DNA from: JBJXHG01 sp046160865
GTDB taxonomy: Bacteria > Planctomycetota > UBA1135 > GCA-002686595
Reading direction: 5' to 3'
NCBI GenBank assembly: GCA_046160865.1
Contig: JBJXHG010000179.1
Coordinates: 1 to 25,378, forward strand
DNA length: 25,378 nucleotides
This document shows positions 6,880-14,509 of the stretch, one piece after another. The position numbers and the translations under genes are program-made. Positions within the stretch are counted from its first letter, which is position 1; the number at the start of each line of letters is the position of its first letter. A model generated the notes under the pieces. That model was not told the DNA's origin. It was given only the letters and a program-made list of their open reading frames with translations, and did no database searches.

Positions 6880-9836
6880 GTCACGCGCCGTCCACGCGTC
6901 TCGTGCTCGAGATCCACGCCGAGCCCGGCGTGGCGCCGCGCGCGCCGGCCGAGCTGCCGCGCAGCGGACGGCTCGTGATCGGCAGCGACGCAACGCGCGC
7001 GGGTCTCGCGCTGCCGCACGCCGGAGTGGCATCGGTGCACTGCGCGATCGGACGCACGAAGAGCGGCGAGTGGGCGATCAAGGACCTCGGCTCGCCCACG
7101 GGCACGTTCGTCAACGGCGAGCGCGTCGATTCGAAGAAGATCAGCGCCGGTGATCGCATCGAGCTCGGCAACGCGCGGCTCTTGGTCGTCGATCCGGCGG
7201 CGACACGAGCCGAGCCGCTCCCGAATGCCGGCGATGCGCGATCGAGCTCACGCGGAGCGGGGCCGAGTTCGGCCTCCTCTCCGGCCCGCGCACCGGAGCC
7301 GCCGCCGAAGGCACCGTCGATTCCGGGCTACGCGATCGAATCGCTCCTCGGTCGCGGCGGCATGGGCGACGTGTATCTCGCGCGGCAGACGAGCCTGGAC
7401 CGGCGCGTCGCGCTGAAGGTGCTCGCGAAGCGCCTCGAGTCCGACGCCGCGTTCGTGGCGCGCTTCCAAGCCGAAGCGCGCGCGGCCGCGGCGCTGAACC
7501 ATCCGAACGTCGTCACGGTGTACGACGTCGGCGAGGAGACGGGCACGCACTACCTGTCCATGGAGTACATGGACCGCGGCAACCTCGAGGATCGGCTGGC
7601 GCGCGAGCGCGAGCTCGATTGGCGCGAGGTGCTGCACGTGTTGCGCGATGCCGCGAGCGGGCTCGTCTACGCCGAAGCGCGCGGCATCGTGCACCGCGAC
7701 ATCAAGCCGGCGAACTTGATGCAGAACCACGTGGGCGCGACGAAGATCGCGGACCTCGGACTCGCCACGCACGCCGAGCTCTCCGCGCCCCCCGACAAAT
7801 CGGGCGAGAAGCCGAGCGAGAAAAAGGTGCTCGGCACGCCGCATTTCATGTCGCCCGAGCAAGTGCGCGGCGAGCGCGTGGACCGGCGCTCGGACGTGTA
7901 CTCGCTCGGCGCGAGCGCCTATCGGCTGCTCTCCGGCAAGACGCCGTTCGAAGGCGAGAGCTCGCGCGACATCCTGCGCGCCGTGCTGCGTGACGCACCG
8001 CCGCCGCTCGCTCCGCTCGCGCCGCTTGCGCCGCCCGCGCTCGTGCAGCTCGTCGAGCGCATGATGAGCAAGGAGGCCGATGCGCGGCCAGCGTCCGCGG
8101 CCGAGCTCGTGCGCGAGCTCGATCGCATCGGCGCGGAGAGCGCGCCCGCCACCGCTGCGGCGACGCGACGACCGCGCGCGCGCGCGCTGCCGGTCTTCGT
8201 CGTGCTCGCCGCCCTCGGCGCCGCGGCCTGGCTCACGCGCGAGCGCTGGTTGCCGCGCGCGCAGGACGCGCTCGAGACGGCCGGCCAGCCGAGCGCGCTC
8301 GAAGACGACGCGGAAGACGAAGGCGACGACGACGCAGCGCAGGGACCCGTGCCGAGCGACGCGCCGCTCGACGACGACCAAGCGCTAGAGCTCCTCGAAG
8401 CGAACGCGCGCGTCGCGCTGCTCGAGCTCCTGTCGCGCGAGATGTCGACGCAGAACCAGCGCATCGAACTGCGCGCGCTCGCGGTCAAGTACCGCGGGAC
8501 GACGGCGGCCGCCGAAGCGCTGGAGCGCGCCGACTCGATCGGCGACGTGGTCGCACAAGAGGCGGTCGCCGCGGAGGCGAGCGAGGCGCGCGTCGCGCAG
8601 TTCACGAACCGCTTGCGCGAAGTCGCGCGGTTCGACGAATCACCGCCGCGCCCGGGCGCCACGCTGCTCGCGCTGCGCTCGATCGACGGCTACGCGGAGC
8701 TCGAGCACGATCCGGACTTCGTGCAAGCGCGCAAGAACATCGAGCTCTCGATCGTCGACGCGGCCGCGGCGTACGCACGCTCGGTGCTCGACGGCGCGCA
8801 AGCGCGGCTCGCGCGCGGCGAGTTCGACGAGGCCGAGCAGATGCTGAAGGACCTCTTGCCGCTCTTCGAGCTGCCCGAGTTCCCGATGGGCTCCGGCGCC
8901 GCCGGCGTCGACAAGCTGTTCGACGTGGCGCGGCGCACGCGCGAGCGCTTGACGCACATGGATTTCGCGCGCGCGGAGCACGTGCTGCGCCGCACGCGCG
9001 AGGATTCAGAGGCCATCGCGCTCGCGTTCGGCGGACAGGACGGGCTCGAGCGCGACCTCGCGCGCTTCGACTTCGAAGCCGCGCACGCGCGCGTCGCGTC
9101 GCTCGCGCCACGCTTGCAGACCGACGAAGCGGCGCAGTTCGCGCGCGCGCTCTCCGCCGAGCTCGAGAGTGCGGGCCGAGCGCTCGCAATGCTCGCGCGC
9201 GAGTACTCGGCCGGCGGTTGGCGGCGCAAGAGCTTCAACGATCCGCGCCGCACGGCGACGCGCAACGCCGTCGGCGCCGAGCCGACCGGGCTCTTGTACG
9301 AAGGCGAAGGCGGCGCGACGGAGAAGCTCGCCTGGTCGGAGTTCGCCGGACACACGAAGGAGCTCGCGAAGCTCTTCTACGAGCGACTCGCGCGCGAGTA
9401 CAGCGGCGCGGAAGCGGCGTCGATCGCGGCACTCCTGCGCTTGTCCGCCGTGATCGAGGTCGCCGTCGCCGCCGAGCGCATGCTCGTTCCGGCGAAGAAC
9501 GCGAACTTCACCGACGCGCACGCGCGCGAGATCACCGAGGCTTTCCAGGCCGCGCAGCCGTGGGCGCGCGACGCGGCCGACAAGCAGCGACTCGCGCGCG
9601 AAGCGCAAGCCGCGGCGCTCTTCAACGAGGTGATGCTCGACACGACGAGAGGCGCATACTCGAAAGCGGTCGCAGGCACGGAGCGCTTGCTGTCGGACTT
9701 CCAGGACACGCTCGTCGTGCGCTTGCTGTCGGACGGGACGATGGCCTCCGAGGCAACTCCCTCAGCGCCAGCGAACGGCGCCGAGGCGATTCCGACGTCA
9801 CCGGCAGACGCCGAGACGAAGCCGGGCGGCGGCTGA
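6876..9836 (+). CDS. Membrane-anchored FHA-domain Ser/Thr protein kinase
   Basis: This 986-residue protein is predicted to phosphorylate Ser/Thr on target proteins at the membrane. An N-terminal FHA-like domain spans about residues 10-108. A Hanks-type kinase domain (about 147-410) follows, with glycine loop LLGRGGMGDVYLA, ATP lysine K181, catalytic HRDIKPANL (D275), metal-binding D293 in DLG, activation end GTPHFMSPEQ and SDVYSLG. All residues needed for activity are present. One transmembrane helix lies near 438-456, then an acidic linker, then about 500 helical residues with no domain I recognise, presumably periplasmic. GTG 6876 was chosen because it overlaps the yggS stop (GTGA) and has GAGGAGG just upstream. 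The FHA lacks some canonical binding residues (IGSD for the usual GR; SVHC for SRxH). Substrates cannot be inferred. Confidence 0.93.
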   Translation: MSHAPSTRLVLEIHAEPGVAPRAPAELPRSGRLVIGSDATRAGLALPHAGVASVHCAIGRTKSGEWAIKDLGSPTGTFVNGERVDSKKISAGDRIELGNARLLVVDPAATRAEPLPNAGDARSSSRGAGPSSASSPARAPEPPPKAPSIPGYAIESLLGRGGMGDVYLARQTSLDRRVALKVLAKRLESDAAFVARFQAEARAAAALNHPNVVTVYDVGEETGTHYLSMEYMDRGNLEDRLARERELDWREVLHVLRDAASGLVYAEARGIVHRDIKPANLMQNHVGATKIADLGLATHAELSAPPDKSGEKPSEKKVLGTPHFMSPEQVRGERVDRRSDVYSLGASAYRLLSGKTPFEGESSRDILRAVLRDAPPPLAPLAPLAPPALVQLVERMMSKEADARPASAAELVRELDRIGAESAPATAAATRRPRARALPVFVVLAALGAAAWLTRERWLPRAQDALETAGQPSALEDDAEDEGDDDAAQGPVPSDAPLDDDQALELLEANARVALLELLSREMSTQNQRIELRALAVKYRGTTAAAEALERADSIGDVVAQEAVAAEASEARVAQFTNRLREVARFDESPPRPGATLLALRSIDGYAELEHDPDFVQARKNIELSIVDAAAAYARSVLDGAQARLARGEFDEAEQMLKDLLPLFELPEFPMGSGAAGVDKLFDVARRTRERLTHMDFARAEHVLRRTREDSEAIALAFGGQDGLERDLARFDFEAAHARVASLAPRLQTDEAAQFARALSAELESAGRALAMLAREYSAGGWRRKSFNDPRRTATRNAVGAEPTGLLYEGEGGATEKLAWSEFAGHTKELAKLFYERLAREYSGAEAASIAALLRLSAVIEVAVAAERMLVPAKNANFTDAHAREITEAFQAAQPWARDAADKQRLAREAQAAALFNEVMLDTTRGAYSKAVAGTERLLSDFQDTLVVRLLSDGTMASEATPSAPANGAEAIPTSPADAETKPGGG

Positions 9837-9837
9837 G

Positions 9838-9881
9838 CCTTTCCGCGTGGCACGGCGCGGGCGCCGTGCCACGCGGAAAGG
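9838..9881. terminator. 21-bp perfect hairpin at convergent junction (copy 1)
   Basis: Arms 9838-9858 and 9861-9881 are exact 21-bp complements around 2 nt. It begins 2 nt after the kinase stop. Its core (9851-9868) recurs at 9930-9947 with one central base changed. There is no U-tract, but the stem is very stable and sits where the kinase transcript must end. Confidence 0.65.
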
Positions 9882-9925
9882 CGAGAGCATCGGTGAGGAC
9901 TGACGCGTGCAGCTCGCTTCATGGT

Positions 9926-9951
9926 GTTTCACGGCGCGTGCGCCGTGAAAC
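9926..9951. terminator. 11-bp hairpin at convergent junction (copy 2)
   Basis: Arms 9926-9936 and 9941-9951 are perfect complements with a 4-nt loop. On the minus strand it lies about 10 nt after the stop of the TPR/peptidase gene. It shares an 18-nt palindromic core with copy 1 (one mismatch, at the centre). It probably serves the minus-strand gene as copy 1 serves the kinase. Confidence 0.6.
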
Positions 9952-9960
9952 CCGGAAGGC

Positions 9961-12900
9961 TCAGTGGAGCCGTTCGAGCGTCGACTTCGCGAGCTCGCTG
10001 TCTTCGTCGAGCGCGAGCGCTTCGCGCGCCAGTTCGGCCGCTTTCGACGCGTCGCCCGTTTCGAGCAGACAGTCGGCCTGCAACGCGAGAACTTCGGCGC
10101 GCTCCTCGTCGTCGAACGGATCCTGGAAGCCCGCGTCGAGGTGCGGCGGCACGGTGAGCACCACGCGGTACTCGGTCGCGGCTTCCGCGAACTGACGGTC
10201 GGCGCGCAAGACGTCCGCGAGCGCGCGGTGCACGCGGCGCAGGAACGGATCGATCTCGTTCGTCTCGCGGTACAAGCGCGCGCTCTCCGCGCGGCGACCG
10301 TTCTCGGCATGCCACTGCGCGACCTGGGTGCGTTGCGCGATATCGCCCGACTCGTACGCGAGCCAGCGCGCGCGCGCCGCCATCGCGTCGTCCTTGCGCT
10401 CCATCTGCTCGTACAGCTTCACGAGCTGCAGCTCGGCCGACATCAAGCGCTCGTCGTAGCCAGGGAAGCACTTCTCGGCCGCCAGGAAGTGCTGCTCGGC
10501 GACCGCGAGATCGTCCGCTTCGGCCGCCAGGCTGCCGAGCGCGATGCGTGCGCGGAAATCGTCGCCGCCGGCGGCGATCGCCGCCTCGAAGAGCTTGCGC
10601 GCGCCGGCGCGATCGTTCGCGGCGAGCGCCATCTCGCCGCGCAAGAAGAGCGCGCGCGGCGGCTCGCTACCGGCGCCCGCGTGCGCGTGCAGCACGCGCA
10701 GCGCTTCCTGCGCGTCGACCTTGCGACCGCGTTGCCACGCGCCCCACGCGACGGTCGCCCAGCGATCCATCCACGCTCGGTCGGCGGTGTCTTGCTGCGC
10801 GCCGCGATCGCCGCGCGGCTTGTCCGTGAGGCCGACGCGCGCGCGTGCGAGCGCTGCGTTCGTCCAGCGCGGCTCGATGCGCAGGCCGGCGAGCTCGCGA
10901 TCGACGAACGCGCCGAAGTCGCGATCGACTTCCTCCGGCGCCGCACGGAACACCTCGGCGAACGCTTGGTCGAGGTCGAGTCCGCGATCGAACGCCTCCA
11001 GCAAACGGATCATCGGCGCGAAGCCGCGCGCATCGATCAACATCCGGCACAAGAGGCCGCCCTGGTAGTAGCCGAACAGGATGCGCGGCCCGCGGAACGC
11101 GCGGTTGAGCTCGCGCACGGGGATGATCTCGCCGTTGGCGCGCGCGTCGAGCAATTCGCGGCGCATGTTGCGCGTCCAGGCCGGGTTCTTCTTCTCCTCC
11201 TCCCACGTCGCGAGCCCCTCGGTGATCCAGCGCGGACAGCGGTTGTGTGACAACCCGAGGTGGATCACGTGCGTGAACTCGTGGAACGACGTGCGCGCCC
11301 ACGAGAACGTGCCGCGGATCTCGCACAAGGGCGAGATCGACGTGACCACCGGCCCGAAGCAGACGCCGAGCGCAGGAAACCCTTCGAAGCCCGTCGAGCG
11401 CACGGAGAAGTCGCGGTGACGCGCGAACACCTCGATCAACGTCGGACCGGGCGTGAAGCCGTAGCGCTCGGCGAGCTCCTTGCGCGCGTCCGTGTAGAAC
11501 GGCACGAGGTACGTACGCAGCACGTCGGCGGCATCGGGATTCCACGAGAACGTCAGGTCGCCGGCGGTCTCGCGCACGTGCTCCTTCTCGATCAGCTTCA
11601 GCACGAGGCGCAGGTTGTTCCGCCAAGCGTCTTGCCGCAGGCCGGCGACTTCTTGCGCGCGATCCAGCGCCGTGCGCGCGGCCGGCTCGTCGCCGGTGTT
11701 CGCGAGCGCGCGGCCGAGCTGCGTCCAGGCTTCCCAGTCGCTCGCGTCGCGCTCGACGGCGCGACGCACGAACGGCAAACCTTCCGCGAAACGGTAGAGC
11801 TCGAGCAGATGGCGGCCGACGTCGCGCTCGGGCACGGAGTCGCCGGCGTCCTCGCGCGCGAGCTCGGCGAGCAGCGCCTCGCAACGCTCCTTGTCGTGCT
11901 CGACGAAAGCGAGCGACGCGCGCAACGTGCGGACCTCGCGCCGGCCAGGTGCGAGCGCTTCGAGCTGTGCGAGCCGCTCGCGCGCGCTCTTCAGGTCGCC
12001 GTCGTCCAGGTCGGCGCCCGTGATCGCGAGCAAACCGGGGATCGAATTCGGCGCGGCGGCCAGGATCTCGTGCTGGTAGTCGAGCGCGGACTTCTGTTTG
12101 CGCAGCCAGTTGTAGCGGTGCAGAGCGTGCATGCCGAGCAGTGACGGCACGTGCGTCGCGTGCAGGCGCAGGGCCTCGCCGTACAAGCTCGCGGCCGAGC
12201 GGTGTTGCGCGTCTTCGACCTCGCGATCGGCCTCGAAGTACACGTCGCCGAGTGCGGCGAGTACGTCGGGCTCGCTCTGACGCGCGTTGTGCTCGCCCTT
12301 GCGAGCGACCTCGTCGGCCTGGACCAGGCTCTCCGAAGCCGGCGCGAGCAGTCCGAGTTCGCGCTGACAGCGCGCGCGCGCGAGCAATCCATCCCAGGGC
12401 TGATCCGCGCCCGAACCCGCGCCGGACTCGAGCAGCGCCTTCCAGCGCGCGCGGTCACCGGCGAGCTTCGCCGTCTGCGCGAGCAGCCACGCGTCGCGTG
12501 CGTCGCGCGCTGGCGAGAGGCGTGCCTCCTCCGCGGCGGCGAGCTCGCGCGCCTCGAGCGCGCGGCCGAGCACGAGCAGGGTCGCGAGCACCTCGCGGGC
12601 GCAGAGCGCTCGAACCGATTCGCCGCTGCGCGTCGAGCCGGCCGCATCCGCCAGCGCGCGGCGCGCCTCGGTCAGGGCGGTCGCATACTCGCCGCGATCG
12701 GCGAGGCAGCGCGCGAGCAGGGCGCGCGCCTCGGCGTCGGCGGGGGTTTCTTCCAAGAGCTCGGCGAGTCGGCGCTGCGCCTCGCTCGCGCGACCGCGGC
12801 GGCGGAGCAGGTCGCACTCGGCCCGCTCGGCGGCGAGGAGTTCCTGATCGTCGGTGCTCGCGCGGTCGGGGGCGCTCGCGCTCGCGGCACCTGGATCTTG

Positions 12901-13017
12901 CCGAGCGAGCCCGGCGACGCTGCCGCTCGGATCTCCGTGCGTCGCGTCCGCGAGGCCCGCGAGCACGAGCGCGGCGATGCACGAGCGAAAGCCTTGCCTG
13001 GTCACGCGTCGGAGCAT
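9961..13017 (-). CDS. Secreted TPR protein with HEFTH gluzincin-like peptidase domain
   Basis: The 1018-residue protein begins with a basic segment and hydrophobic stretch typical of a signal peptide (MLRRVTRQGF then SCIAALVLAGLADA). Helical repeats of TPR type fill roughly residues 50-500 and 790-1010. Between them is a peptidase-MA-like core: HEFTH at 579-583 and a glutamate at E600 in TEGLATW, the HExxH...E zinc arrangement of gluzincins, with PRWITEGLA typical of that group. It may act on extracytoplasmic proteins, though such proteins can also be scaffolds. I chose ATG 13017-13015 for the signal peptide; in-frame ATGs at 13077 and 13098 would add 20 or 27 residues and overlap the divergent amidase start. 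No Shine-Dalgarno decides between them. The substrate is unknown. Confidence 0.85.
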   Translation of the reverse strand: MLRRVTRQGFRSCIAALVLAGLADATHGDPSGSVAGLARQDPGAASASAPDRASTDDQELLAAERAECDLLRRRGRASEAQRRLAELLEETPADAEARALLARCLADRGEYATALTEARRALADAAGSTRSGESVRALCAREVLATLLVLGRALEARELAAAEEARLSPARDARDAWLLAQTAKLAGDRARWKALLESGAGSGADQPWDGLLARARCQRELGLLAPASESLVQADEVARKGEHNARQSEPDVLAALGDVYFEADREVEDAQHRSAASLYGEALRLHATHVPSLLGMHALHRYNWLRKQKSALDYQHEILAAAPNSIPGLLAITGADLDDGDLKSARERLAQLEALAPGRREVRTLRASLAFVEHDKERCEALLAELAREDAGDSVPERDVGRHLLELYRFAEGLPFVRRAVERDASDWEAWTQLGRALANTGDEPAARTALDRAQEVAGLRQDAWRNNLRLVLKLIEKEHVRETAGDLTFSWNPDAADVLRTYLVPFYTDARKELAERYGFTPGPTLIEVFARHRDFSVRSTGFEGFPALGVCFGPVVTSISPLCEIRGTFSWARTSFHEFTHVIHLGLSHNRCPRWITEGLATWEEEKKNPAWTRNMRRELLDARANGEIIPVRELNRAFRGPRILFGYYQGGLLCRMLIDARGFAPMIRLLEAFDRGLDLDQAFAEVFRAAPEEVDRDFGAFVDRELAGLRIEPRWTNAALARARVGLTDKPRGDRGAQQDTADRAWMDRWATVAWGAWQRGRKVDAQEALRVLHAHAGAGSEPPRALFLRGEMALAANDRAGARKLFEAAIAAGGDDFRARIALGSLAAEADDLAVAEQHFLAAEKCFPGYDERLMSAELQLVKLYEQMERKDDAMAARARWLAYESGDIAQRTQVAQWHAENGRRAESARLYRETNEIDPFLRRVHRALADVLRADRQFAEAATEYRVVLTVPPHLDAGFQDPFDDEERAEVLALQADCLLETGDASKAAELAREALALDEDSELAKSTLERLH

Positions 13018-13038
13018 GCGGATTGCGAATCGAGACCG

Positions 13039-13067
13039 TTGCCTCGAGGTTGCGCCTCTTGTATGCC
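13039..13067 (+). promoter_or_regulatory. Possible promoter for the amidase gene
   Basis: In the short divergent gap, TTGCCT (13039-13044) and TATGCC (13062-13067) are 17 nt apart. The -10 is a poor match. Use of it would give an almost leaderless mRNA for the ATG at 13076, or a leader of about 45 nt for the GTG at 13118. This is weak evidence. Confidence 0.25.
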
Positions 13068-13075
13068 GTGACGTC

Positions 13076-14104
13076 ATGAAGTCCAGCGTTTCCTCCATTC
13101 TCCCAGCCTGCATTGACGTGCGATTCACGCGGCACCGCGCGCTGCGCGGAGTGGCGTGGGGAGCCGCGCTGACGCTCGCGCTCAGCGCGTGCCGCACCGG
13201 TCCGCGCCGGGTCGAAGAGCCGCCGCCGGCGCCGCCGGTCACGACGGCCGCCGAGCCGGTCGAGTCGGTCCCGTCGTGGGTCGGTGAGCCGCTGTCGTGG
13301 CACAAGCTCGAGGAGATATCGACTTGGCTCGCCACGCACCAAGAGAGCTCCGGCAGCTACTGGCACATCGAGGCGGAACTGCAGCTCAATCTCGGACGCC
13401 TCGAGTTCGCAACGCGCGAGCCGGACAAGGATCCTGCGACCAAGACGCGACTGCGCGCGGCTCGCACGGGACTCTCGAACGTCGTCGCGCAGACGCAAGC
13501 TTCGCCGACGCAGCGCAAGCGCGCACAGGACGCGCTCGCGAAGGCCGATCGATTGCTCGGCGCGCGGCCGACGGCGAAGCGCACGGGATTCGATCTCGTG
13601 TCGCGCGCCGAGTGGGGCGCCGCGCCCGCGCACCCGGAGCACATGGAGAAGAACGTGGGCGGCTGGAAGCGCATCACCGTGCACCATTCCGCGGAGCGCG
13701 AGCCGCCGCGGCTCGACGGGACGGTCGCGGCTTCCGCGGCCGCGGTGCGCTCGATCCAGAAGGCGCACGTCGACGGCAAGGACACGCACTACAGCGACAT
13801 CGGCTACCACTTCGTCATCGACCCGTACGGCAAGGTGTTCGAAGGCCGCGACATGAAGTACCAGGGTGCGCACGCTTACGGCGACAACAACGTGCAGAAC
13901 GTCGGCGTGTGCTTGATCGGCAACTTCGAAGAAGAGCGCCCAGCGCAAGCGGCGCTCGCGAGCTTGCGGACGTTGCTCGAGAAGCTGCGCAACGAGAACA
14001 AGATTTCCCGCCGCAACGTGTTCACGCACAAGGACCTCAAGAACACCGAGTGTCCGGGGCGGTTCCTCGCGCCCTGGGTCGAGCGATACAAGCGCGAGCC
14101 GTAG
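13076..14104 (+). CDS. N-acetylmuramoyl-L-alanine amidase (Amidase_2/PGRP fold), probable lipoprotein
   Basis: It is predicted to cut the amide bond between N-acetylmuramic acid and L-alanine of peptidoglycan. The catalytic domain is at about residues 180-342. Zinc ligands are visible as H203 (ITVHHS), H318 (THKD) and C326 (ECPG), the T7-lysozyme pattern. IGYHFVIDPYGKVFEGR and GVCLIGNF are further Amidase_2 marks. The N-terminus carries a hydrophobic run ending in LALSAC, a lipobox, followed by a proline-rich linker and a helical region (about 65-170). That fits an outer-membrane or periplasmic lipoprotein. ATG 13076 gives 342 residues; GTG 13118 gives a more typical short lipoprotein signal and may be the true start. 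It is 58 nt from, and divergent to, the TPR/peptidase gene. Confidence 0.92.
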   Translation: MKSSVSSILPACIDVRFTRHRALRGVAWGAALTLALSACRTGPRRVEEPPPAPPVTTAAEPVESVPSWVGEPLSWHKLEEISTWLATHQESSGSYWHIEAELQLNLGRLEFATREPDKDPATKTRLRAARTGLSNVVAQTQASPTQRKRAQDALAKADRLLGARPTAKRTGFDLVSRAEWGAAPAHPEHMEKNVGGWKRITVHHSAEREPPRLDGTVAASAAAVRSIQKAHVDGKDTHYSDIGYHFVIDPYGKVFEGRDMKYQGAHAYGDNNVQNVGVCLIGNFEEERPAQAALASLRTLLEKLRNENKISRRNVFTHKDLKNTECPGRFLAPWVERYKREP

Positions 14105-14509
14105 ACGAGCGTTCGTAGCGCGCGACTCACGCGGTGGAGTGCGGCGCGCCCTTCAGCGCCGGCAGATCGCGCGACGCCGCGTGCGACGCGCCACTCGCTG
14201 TCGGCCGGGCGCGGCACTCTGCGAACGGTGCGCGCGCGATCGGATCGACGCGCATTCGACGAGGCCACGCAACCTCACCACTGAGGCTCGACGCGAGTTC
14301 ATGACGCGCGGTGCGGCGCGATCACCCGCGCGACCTGCGCGATTTCGCCCGCCTTCGTCCGACTCGAATTCCCGATTTCTTGCACCCCGGCCGCGGTCGG
14401 CGTGCGTCATCTGGACCAGGCCAGAGCGCGCCCGCCGGTGGGGCGAGCGTCACCGCTGCGCGCGACCGGGCTAGTCCTTCGCGCAATGCACCCCCCTCAG
14501 GAGATTCGC
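14105..14509. other. Intergenic stretch without recognised genes
   Basis: The 405 nt between the amidase and the secreted protein show no convincing reading frame, RNA gene or clean hairpin. The promoter of the downstream gene probably lies in its last 150 nt, but I cannot pick out -35/-10 boxes with confidence. The only clear signal is the ribosome site AGGAG at 14499-14503. Confidence 0.5.

Noticed and set aside
9838..9951. Classical Rho-independent terminators
   Set aside because: The stems are strong but no T-run follows on either strand, here or at the other gene-end hairpins, so I list them only as terminator-like elements.
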